A stretch of DNA of 11,797 nt, taken from positions 1 through 11,797 of the forward strand of contig PWVY01000205.1 in the NCBI GenBank assembly GCA_003561665.1. The letters are read 5' to 3'. The DNA comes from Thermoplasmata archaeon (lineage in GTDB: Archaea; Thermoplasmatota; SW-10-69-26). Below the pieces are notes generated by a model. It saw only the letters and a program-made list of their open reading frames with translations. It was not told the DNA's origin and ran no database searches. Positions within the stretch are counted from its first letter, which is position 1; every line of letters begins with the position of its first letter. Shown one piece after another: positions 5,995 to 11,797 of this stretch. A program made the translations under genes and the position numbers.

Positions 5995-6528
5995 ATGGAG
6001 TCGATCACGCTAGGCGGTGGGTGTTTTTGGTGCACCGAGGCGGCGTTCGAGCGCTTGGATGGCGTCACGGATGTGGTGCCCGGGTACGCGGGAGGAGACG
6101 CTGAAGATCCCACGTACCGGGAGGTGTGCTCGGGGGACACGGGCCATGCGGAAGTGGTGAGGGTCACGTTCGATCCGGACGTGTTGCCGCTTCGCTCTTT
6201 GCTGCATGTTTTCTTTGGCATCCATGACCCGACGACGAAGGATCGCGAGGGTCATGATGTGGGTTCGCAGTATCGAAGCATCGTTCTTTACGAGGATGAG
6301 GAGCAGCGGGCCCTCGTCGATGAAGTGATCAGCGAACTGGGGGAGGCCCTCTTCGATGATCCCATCGTGACGGAGGTTGCCTCCTTGGAGCGGTTCTATA
6401 AGGCAGAGGAGGAGCACCATGATTACTACGCCAGGAACCCAGAGAAGCCGTATTGTCGGCTCGTGATCGATCCGAAATTGGAGAAGCTTCAAGCACAGTG
6501 GAGCGACAAGGTGAAAGCGGAACCTTGA
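5995..6528 (+). CDS. msrA: MsrA, peptide-methionine (S)-S-oxide reductase
   Basis: MsrA reduces the S-epimer of methionine sulfoxide, free or in proteins, repairing oxidised proteins in the cytosol at the expense of thioredoxin-type reductants. From the ATG at 5995 the protein has 177 residues, about the size of a single-domain MsrA. The active site GGGCFWCTEAAF holds catalytic Cys10, Phe11, Trp12 and Glu15; the usual Gly after Trp is a second cysteine, Cys13. Also visible: VVPGYAGG, the GHAEVVRVTFDP segment, FFGIHDPTTKDREGHDVGSQYRS, and the C-terminal NPEKPYCRLVIDPKLEKL with likely resolving Cys154. A GTG at 5986 would add three residues, but homologues begin close to the ATG. No Shine-Dalgarno site is present, and the A/T box at 5962-5972 fits leaderless transcription. 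MsrB is not fused or adjacent. Confidence 0.96.
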   Translation: MESITLGGGCFWCTEAAFERLDGVTDVVPGYAGGDAEDPTYREVCSGDTGHAEVVRVTFDPDVLPLRSLLHVFFGIHDPTTKDREGHDVGSQYRSIVLYEDEEQRALVDEVISELGEALFDDPIVTEVASLERFYKAEEEHHDYYARNPEKPYCRLVIDPKLEKLQAQWSDKVKAEP

Positions 6529-6583
6529 GCGAGGGAACGTTGGGGACCGAAGCCGCCAAGTACCCGGGTCCACGCTTGAGGGC

Positions 6584-7051
6584 ATGGAGACTCTGAACCC
6601 GAGGATCCGCTCGGTTTGGATCCTCAAATCCACCGTGTTCGCAGCGATCCTTGGCATCATCGTAGCGGTCTTGGTGGATGCGTTCCTACCCTTGCAGGGC
6701 GGTGTTCTTGGGGGGGTTGTCTTCGCGTTCCTGTTCTTGGCGTTAGGAACGTACCAGGTGTTCCGGTACCGGGCATGGGGGTTCGAGATTCGGGAGGATT
6801 GCGTGTACCTGGAGCGGGGGGTGTTCACGCGTGTGAAGACGTTGATGCCGTTTGTTCGCATCCAGCATGTGGACACGCGACGGTCTCCATTGGATCGCGT
6901 GTTCGGCTTGGCAAGCGTCGTCGTGTACACGGCAGGATCTCGAGGGGCGGATGCGATGATCCCAGGGTTGTTGCCGGATCGAGCCACGGGGCTTCGGGAG
7001 ACCCTGAAGGGTTTGGCTGTGGAAGGGCGGGCGAAGGGGGATGCGGTTTAG
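6584..7051 (+). CDS. bPH2-domain membrane protein, YdbS-like
   Basis: A 155-residue membrane protein. Two helices (about 10-33, SVWILKSTVFAAILGIIVAV; and 38-60, containing GGVLGGVVFAFLFLALGTYQ) are followed by one bacterial PH-like domain (bPH2, DUF304) from about 66 to 140. The domain shows the family pattern FEIREDCVYLERGVFTR, then VRIQHVDTRRSPLDRVFGLA, then VVVYTAGSRGADAMIPGL. Such proteins are nearly always encoded beside a larger YdbT-like partner, as here, with a gap of about 13 nt. Their function is not settled; the pair is thought to sit in the cytoplasmic membrane with the PH-like domains inside. The start follows GAGGGC only loosely, so translation may be weakly Shine-Dalgarno dependent. 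Codon third positions are rich in G and T. Confidence 0.9.
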   Translation: METLNPRIRSVWILKSTVFAAILGIIVAVLVDAFLPLQGGVLGGVVFAFLFLALGTYQVFRYRAWGFEIREDCVYLERGVFTRVKTLMPFVRIQHVDTRRSPLDRVFGLASVVVYTAGSRGADAMIPGLLPDRATGLRETLKGLAVEGRAKGDAV

Positions 7052-7064
7052 TGTGGGGGTTGGT

Positions 7065-8603
7065 ATGAAGCTGCACCCGTTCTCGATCCCGTACCGATCG
7101 CTGGAGAGGTGGTTCGTGCTCTCTGCCGGGGGTGTCCCGCTTGGGTTCTTCATCGGGCTTCATGGCTTCGCGATCGTTGCCCTCGTGGTCTTGCTGTTGG
7201 TGGCGCTTTTCGCGTGGGAGGTGGCGTACTATCGGAGGTTCGTGTACGATCTTGCGCCGCCCGTGTTCAAGATCAAGTCGGGGGTGATCTCTCGTCGTGA
7301 GCGTGAGATACCGCTTCGCCGCATCCAGAACGTGGATATCAACCGGAACCTCGTTCAACGGTTCTTGGGCCTGGCCGTGGTTCGCTTGGAAACGGCCGGG
7401 GGAGAGATCTCGGAGGCCCATCTTCGGTTCGTTGCTTTCCCTCACGCGAAGGCTCTGCAGCGCGAGATCCGTCATCTCAAACAGGAGGGCGAGCATCCTG
7501 GCGAGGTCCCGCAACCCCAGCGAAGCGGAGAGGTGCTCTTCGAGCTTGAGCCCATAGAGCTTTTGGTCTTGTGTCTTGCAAGCTTCGATGCGAGGATCCT
7601 GGGGTTGATCGCGTTCGCGCTCCCGTTCGTTGCCCCAGGGGTTCCTTGGGAGTGGATCCCTCCCGCCCCGATGGGTGCCCTGATCGTCGCCATCGTCGCC
7701 GTCCTCATCGTCTTGGCCTCGTGGGTGACGGGCGCGTTCGTCACGTACATCACGTACCACGGGTTCCGGTTGTCCCGGCATGGGGAGGATCTCCAGATCG
7801 AACGGGGGCTTCTATCCCGATACGACGGGAGCGTCCCCATCGACAAGATCCAAACCCTCACCTTGCAAGATAACCCTCTCAAACGGGTCCTGGGGTACGC
7901 CACGCTGAAGATCGAGACCGCCGGGTACTCCCCGCAGCAAGCCGCCAGCGAGGGGGTCCAATCCGCCGTCCCTCTGGCCCGGCTCGATCGCGTGATGCGG
8001 TTGGTTGGGACCCTCGACGACATCGAACCCATCACGCTCGAACAAGCGCCCCGCCGAGCCCGAACGCGGTACATGATCCGTTACGCCCTCGCCGTTTTAG
8101 CTCTCGTTGGCGCCCTTCTCGTCGTCGACCTCGCGTACGGCATCCCCGAAGCGACCGGGGTTACCTGGTACCATCCAGCCCCCCTTGCCCTCTTGGCCCC
8201 CCTTGCAGGCCACGTGCGCTGGAAGCACCTGGGGTACGCCATGCAAGAAAACCACGTCATCACGCGAAGCGGGTACTGGAGCCGCCACACCAAGATCGTG
8301 CCATACTACCGGATCCAGAACGCCATCACGACCGAAACCATCCTCCAACGACGCTGGGACCTTGCCAACCTCACCGCCGACACCGCCGGATCCCTAAGCT
8401 TGCACGCACGCTCCGCAAGCGCCCTCGACATCGACGCACAAACCGCGCAAACGGTCCGGGAAACGATCCACGACCGCCTCCAAGCTGCCTTATCCAGCGA
8501 AGAGGTCAAGGATCTCCTCGCCGGCGAGATCGGCCGAAGCGTCCTCGACGAGATGGATGAAACCACATCCTCCCCCGGCGGTGACGCCCACACCGACCCC
8601 TAG
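7065..8603 (+). CDS. triple bPH2-domain membrane protein, YdbT-like
   Basis: A 512-residue partner of the preceding gene. Three units each pair a hydrophobic hairpin with a bPH2 domain. Unit 1: helices in GVPLGFFIGLHGFAIVALVV and beyond, then a domain with FKIKSGVISRREREIPLRRI, QNVDINRNLVQRFLGLA and VRLETAGG. Unit 2: helices near LGLIAFALPFVAPGV and MGALIVAIVAVLIVLASWV, then LQIERGLLSRYDGSVPIDKI, QTLTLQDNPLKRVLGYA and LKIETAG. Unit 3: helices in YALAVLALVGALLVVDLAYG and LALLAPLAGHV, then VITRSGYWSRHTKIVPYYRI, QNAITTETILQRRWDLA and LTADTAGS. The repeated R/KIQ...LG.A......TAG pattern is the bPH2 signature. I prefer the ATG at 7065, since MKLHPFSI matches the usual family start; an ATG at 7041 overlapping the previous gene is the alternative. 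The molecular role is unknown. Confidence 0.9.
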   Translation: MKLHPFSIPYRSLERWFVLSAGGVPLGFFIGLHGFAIVALVVLLLVALFAWEVAYYRRFVYDLAPPVFKIKSGVISRREREIPLRRIQNVDINRNLVQRFLGLAVVRLETAGGEISEAHLRFVAFPHAKALQREIRHLKQEGEHPGEVPQPQRSGEVLFELEPIELLVLCLASFDARILGLIAFALPFVAPGVPWEWIPPAPMGALIVAIVAVLIVLASWVTGAFVTYITYHGFRLSRHGEDLQIERGLLSRYDGSVPIDKIQTLTLQDNPLKRVLGYATLKIETAGYSPQQAASEGVQSAVPLARLDRVMRLVGTLDDIEPITLEQAPRRARTRYMIRYALAVLALVGALLVVDLAYGIPEATGVTWYHPAPLALLAPLAGHVRWKHLGYAMQENHVITRSGYWSRHTKIVPYYRIQNAITTETILQRRWDLANLTADTAGSLSLHARSASALDIDAQTAQTVRETIHDRLQAALSSEEVKDLLAGEIGRSVLDEMDETTSSPGGDAHTDP

Positions 8604-8689
8604 CATCCAACCCGAAACCCCATGCCTTGGCGTGTGGACCGGGAGGCAACCCTCAAGTGGGAGGGCCCAGTACCGCGCACCTACGAACC
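8604..8689 (+). other. GC-rich gap before uvrA with small inverted repeat
   Basis: An 86 nt gap without a clear A/T-rich promoter box. It contains CCCTC (8650-8654) and GAGGG (8661-8665), a 5 bp stem with a 6 nt loop, plus a competing GAGG/CCTC pairing just upstream. With no visible TATA element and no Shine-Dalgarno site before the ATG at 8690, uvrA may be transcribed from the bPH2 operon or from a promoter I cannot see. Confidence 0.3.
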
Positions 8690-11542
8690 ATGGCCAAGGA
8701 GAAAATCCGGGTCCGAGGCGCCCGGGAACACAACTTGAAAAGCATCGATGTGGACATCCCACGCGAAGCGTTCATCGTCGTCACAGGACCCAGCGGATCC
8801 GGGAAAAGCACGCTCGCATTCACCACCGTCTTCGCCGAAGGCCAACGCCGCTACATGGAATCCCTTAGCAGCTACGCACGCCAGTTCCTTGGCCAAATGG
8901 AGAAACCGCAAGTCGACCACATCGACGGGCTAAGCCCCGCCATCAGCATCGATCAAAAAGCCCGCGGCCACAACCCCCGCTCCACCGTTGGCACCGTGAC
9001 CGAGGTCTACGACTACTTACGCCTCCTTTACGCCAACCTCGGCGAACCTCACTGCCCCGAATGCGGTGACCCCGTCGCTGAACAAACCCCTCAGAACATC
9101 GCCGAACAAATCCTCACCCTCGAGGAAGGCACCAAGTTCCAACTCCTGGCCCCAGTCGTCCGCGACAGGAAAGGCACGTACGAAAAGCTCTTCGACGACT
9201 TGCTTGCCGACGGTTACACGCGCGTCCGCGTCAACGGGGCCTTCGGGCGCACCGAAGACGACTGGGACCTCGAACGATACGAGAAACACACCATCGAAGC
9301 CGTCGTCGACCGCCTCAAAGTGAAAACCTCCGACCGCGCCCGCATCGTGGAAAGCGTCGAAACCGCGCTCAACCTCACCGAGGGCCTCCTCGTCCTTTGG
9401 ACCGAAGACGACGAACGCGTTCTCAGCACGGAACTAGCCTGCACCACATGCAACCTGTCCATCCCCGAGATCACGCACCGATCCTTCAGCTTCAACAGTC
9501 CCCAAGGCGCCTGCGAGCGCTGCTCTGGCCTCGGCACCACCATGGAGGTCGACCCCGACCGCGTGATCAAGAACGCAAAGGCCCCCATCGGAGACGGCGC
9601 CATCCACGGATACGCCACGCGCGGCACCTGGGTCATGCGAGAGATCAAGAACCTCGGCCGCCACATGGGCTTCACACTCAACACGCCCTTCAACGAGCTC
9701 GACGAACCCCAACAACAAGCCCTCCTTCACGGGACGAACGAAGCCTACCAGCAAACCTACAACTCCCGATCCAGCGACAAGCGCTGGGAGATGCACGCCC
9801 GCTTCGAAGGCCTGCTCCCCCAGCTTGAACGACGCTACAAGAACACCGACAGCGACCGCGTGCGCAAACGCATCAGCAACCTCATGGCCGATCGGCCCTG
9901 CCCAGCCTGCCAAGGCCAACGCCTGAACCCCACCAGCCTCGCCGTGACGGTCCGCGGCGAGAACATCCAGGACATCTGCGAGCAACCGATCGGGCGATTG
10001 GTCGACTGGTTCCAAGGCCTCGAGGAAGACTTCACAGGCCGCGAACGCGCCATCGCTGGCGAGATCATCAAGGAGATCCGCTCGCGCCTGTCCTTCATGG
10101 ATGAGGTCGGCCTCGAATACCTCACCCTTTCCCGTGCCAGCGAGACGCTAAGCGGAGGCGAAAGTCAACGCATCCGCCTTGCCACGCAAATCGGCAGCGG
10201 CCTCGTTGGCGTCCTTTACGTGCTTGATGAACCCACCATCGGGCTTCACCATCGCGACAACCAACGGCTGATCCGTTCCCTTGAGGGTCTCCGCGACCTT
10301 GGGAACACGCTCCTCGTCGTCGAGCACGACAAGCCCGTCATCCACGCTGCCGATCACGTCATCGACCTTGGCCCCCACGCTGGCGAGAACGGAGGCGAGG
10401 TCGTCGCCCAAGGCACACCCGAGGAGCTTGCAACGATGGATAGCCTCACGGGGAAGGCTCTACGCGGCGAACTGGATGTCGAGATCCCCCCAACGCGCCG
10501 CCCCGTGACCGGGCCGAGCATCACGCTTCAAGGGGCCCGCATGCACAACCTCGACGATGTCACGGTCGAGTTCCCCATCGGCGCCTTCATCGCGATCACC
10601 GGCGTCAGCGGGAGCGGGAAAAGCACGCTTGTGCACGAAACGCTTTACAAGGCCCTGGCGCGCGAACTCCATGACGCCAGCGAGATCCCCGGCGACCACG
10701 ACGCGATCGAGAACGTTGAAGAGATCAACAAGGTCACCCTCGTTGACCAAAGCCCCATCGGTCGAACCCCCCGATCGAACCCTGCAACGTACTCCAAGCT
10801 CTTCACGCCCATCCGCGAACTCTTCGCCAAAACGCCCCTTTCCAAGCAACGCGGTTACGAGAAAGGCCGCTTTAGCTTCAACGTGAAAGGAGGCCGCTGC
10901 GAAGCATGCGGTGGGAACGGGCAAAAACAGGTCGAGATGCATTTCCTTGCCGACATCTACGTCCCCTGTGAGGAATGCGAAGGCGCTCGCTACAACCAAG
11001 AAACGCTCGAGATCACGTACAAGGAAAAGACGATCCACGACGTGTTGGAGATGACCGTGGAAGAAGCGCTCTCGTTCTTCCAGGATATCCCCAAAATCAA
11101 GCGCAAGCTCAAGACCCTGGCCGATGTCGGTCTTGGATACATCCGCCTTGGCCAACCCGCTCCAACCCTAAGCGGCGGTGAAGCACAACGCGTCAAGCTC
11201 GCTCGGGAACTTTCCAAACGCCAAACAGGGGACACGCTGTACGTGCTGGACGAACCCACCACGGGGCTTCACGTCAGCGACATCAAGAAGCTTCTCAACG
11301 TGTTGCATCGCCTCGTCGACCAGGGCAACACGGTGTGCATCATCGAGCACAACCTCGACGTGATCAAAACCGCCGACCATGTCATCGATCTTGGACCCGA
11401 AGGAGGAGAGAACGGTGGCACGATCGTCGCGGAAGGGACACCTGAGCAGATCGCCACCACGGATACCCACACAGGGCAAGCTCTCCGTGAGATCCTACCC
11501 GCGAGGGATCGTCCAACCGCAGAGGCGACGCCCACCCCGTGA
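8690..11542 (+). CDS. uvrA: UvrA, excinuclease ABC subunit A
   Basis: UvrA is the ABC-type ATPase dimer that finds DNA damage and loads UvrB in nucleotide excision repair. The protein has 950 residues, the usual length. Visible: Walker A GPSGSGKS (33-40); YMESLSSYARQFLGQMEKP, then DGLSPAISIDQK; first zinc module Cys251, Cys254, Cys275 and Cys278; a further CPAC pair; signature LSGGE (487-491) with Walker B VLDEPTIGLH from 511; second Walker A GVSGSGKS (638-645); second zinc module Cys737, Cys740, Cys760 and Cys763, the DNA-contacting one; second LSGGE (827-831) and VLDEPTTGLH from 852. All catalytic motifs of both nucleotide sites are intact. An in-frame TTG at 8627 would add 21 residues unlike any UvrA start (Gly- and Pro-rich), so I chose the ATG at 8690, which opens MAKEKIRVRGAREHNLK. 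It lies in the same orientation as uvrB but about 6.7 kb from it. No uvrC is visible. Confidence 0.98.
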   Translation: MAKEKIRVRGAREHNLKSIDVDIPREAFIVVTGPSGSGKSTLAFTTVFAEGQRRYMESLSSYARQFLGQMEKPQVDHIDGLSPAISIDQKARGHNPRSTVGTVTEVYDYLRLLYANLGEPHCPECGDPVAEQTPQNIAEQILTLEEGTKFQLLAPVVRDRKGTYEKLFDDLLADGYTRVRVNGAFGRTEDDWDLERYEKHTIEAVVDRLKVKTSDRARIVESVETALNLTEGLLVLWTEDDERVLSTELACTTCNLSIPEITHRSFSFNSPQGACERCSGLGTTMEVDPDRVIKNAKAPIGDGAIHGYATRGTWVMREIKNLGRHMGFTLNTPFNELDEPQQQALLHGTNEAYQQTYNSRSSDKRWEMHARFEGLLPQLERRYKNTDSDRVRKRISNLMADRPCPACQGQRLNPTSLAVTVRGENIQDICEQPIGRLVDWFQGLEEDFTGRERAIAGEIIKEIRSRLSFMDEVGLEYLTLSRASETLSGGESQRIRLATQIGSGLVGVLYVLDEPTIGLHHRDNQRLIRSLEGLRDLGNTLLVVEHDKPVIHAADHVIDLGPHAGENGGEVVAQGTPEELATMDSLTGKALRGELDVEIPPTRRPVTGPSITLQGARMHNLDDVTVEFPIGAFIAITGVSGSGKSTLVHETLYKALARELHDASEIPGDHDAIENVEEINKVTLVDQSPIGRTPRSNPATYSKLFTPIRELFAKTPLSKQRGYEKGRFSFNVKGGRCEACGGNGQKQVEMHFLADIYVPCEECEGARYNQETLEITYKEKTIHDVLEMTVEEALSFFQDIPKIKRKLKTLADVGLGYIRLGQPAPTLSGGEAQRVKLARELSKRQTGDTLYVLDEPTTGLHVSDIKKLLNVLHRLVDQGNTVCIIEHNLDVIKTADHVIDLGPEGGENGGTIVAEGTPEQIATTDTHTGQALREILPARDRPTAEATPTP

Positions 11543-11600
11543 TGCGTGAGGATATGCGAACCTTGACAGCCTTTGGGAGCATTGGCCTGCTTGAGCGCGT

Positions 11601-11797
11601 ATGACGAACAGCATCGATCACATGTTCGACCAGTCCTTGGGCCAGCTCTCAAGCCTCCTTGACGCTGACCGCGTAATCGGGGATCCCATCGACACCCCGA
11701 ACGGGACCTTGATCCCCTTGTTCAGCACAGGGTTCGGGTTCGGCGGGGGGCAAGGTAACGATGATAAGGGTGGGGGTGGAGGCGGTGCTGGCGCTGG
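11601..11797 (+). CDS. GerW/YtfJ-family protein (3' end truncated by window)
   Basis: The first 65 codons of a gene cut by the window edge. After a short amphipathic start (MTNSIDHMFDQSLGQLSSLL) comes RVIGDPIDTPNGTLIPLFS, then TGFGFGGGQGNDDKGGGGGGAGA. The order 'xVxGxPIxTPxGTxIIPV, SxGFGxGG, poly-Gly, AGAG' is diagnostic of the Spore_YtfJ (GerW) family. In Bacillus GerW acts in spore germination, but relatives occur in many non-sporulating bacteria and in euryarchaea, where the role is unknown. An in-frame TGA at 11592-11594 makes the ATG at 11601 the first possible ATG start. A weak GATATG box near 11551-11556 could serve as its promoter. It lies 58 nt after uvrA on the same strand. Confidence 0.82.
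   Translation, partial: MTNSIDHMFDQSLGQLSSLLDADRVIGDPIDTPNGTLIPLFSTGFGFGGGQGNDDKGGGGGGAGA

Noticed and set aside
6010..7781. Two long minus-strand open frames opposite msrA and the bPH2 genes (318 and 325 codons)
   Set aside because: Composition is low in complexity (Arg/Pro/His rich), there is no start signal, and they lie fully opposite well-supported genes. They are antisense shadows.
8627..8689. Longer uvrA starting at TTG 8627
   Set aside because: The extra 21 residues are Gly/Pro-rich and do not resemble UvrA N-termini, which begin just before the IRVRGAREHNLK segment.
1..11797. High frequency of GATC and CACGTAC words
   Set aside because: Both are explained by preferred codons (ATC, GAT, ACG, TAC). 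Real enrichment would need a count against a codon-shuffled null, which I cannot run.
1..11797. Mobile element, CRISPR array or defence island
   Set aside because: No transposase, integrase, terminal repeats, direct-repeat arrays or nuclease/methylase genes are visible; all genes are ordinary chromosomal families.

Overview
This 11.8 kb window is a gene-dense, fairly GC-rich piece of a probable archaeal chromosome. The lineage call rests on four things: (i) the sugar nucleotidyltransferase has the N-terminal style I associate with euryarchaeal and haloarchaeal NDP-sugar synthases; (ii) a bPH2-domain gene pair and a GerW/YtfJ-like gene are present, both of which occur in euryarchaea; (iii) most genes lack a convincing Shine-Dalgarno site, and several have a weak A/T-rich box about 25-40 nt before the start, as expected for archaeal, often leaderless, transcription; (iv) the proteins look rich in Asp/Glu. 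Thermoplasmatota or a Halobacteriota relative are the likeliest groups. A bacterial origin cannot be fully excluded, because UvrA, UvrB, MsrA and PEBP proteins are all common in bacteria.

Layout. (1) 3-1961, +: uvrB, with its first few codons cut off by the window edge. (2) 1958-3502, -: a four-helix DoxX-like membrane protein and, upstream of it on the same strand, an NDP-sugar/mannose-1-phosphate-type nucleotidyltransferase. The DoxX-like gene meets uvrB tail to tail, with overlapping stop codons. (3) 3503-3767: a 265 bp divergent intergenic region with a strong dyad and probable promoters. (4) 3768-4859, +: a secreted or membrane-anchored protein of unknown function. (5) 4891-5909, -: a stand-alone tandem-ACT protein and an unusual PEBP-family lipoprotein. 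(6) 5995-8603, +: msrA, then two adjacent bPH2-domain membrane proteins (YdbS-like and YdbT-like). (7) 8690-11542, +: uvrA. (8) 11601 to the end, +: the start of a GerW/YtfJ-family gene, cut by the window edge.

How the genes fit together. UvrA and UvrB are two of the three proteins of bacterial-type nucleotide excision repair; uvrC is not in the window. They are separated by about 6.7 kb of unrelated genes, so they are not one operon here. The bPH2 pair is almost certainly co-transcribed. The nucleotidyltransferase and the DoxX-like gene may be co-transcribed. The remaining genes concern envelope, redox repair and small-molecule sensing, and show no single shared pathway. No RNA genes, CRISPR arrays, insertion sequences, integrases or attachment sites were seen. 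I found no convincing new multi-gene system. The most unusual items are the PEBP protein with an eroded ligand motif, the unrecognised secreted protein, the dyads over possible promoters, and a kilobase-scale switch in G/C strand asymmetry that falls inside one gene.
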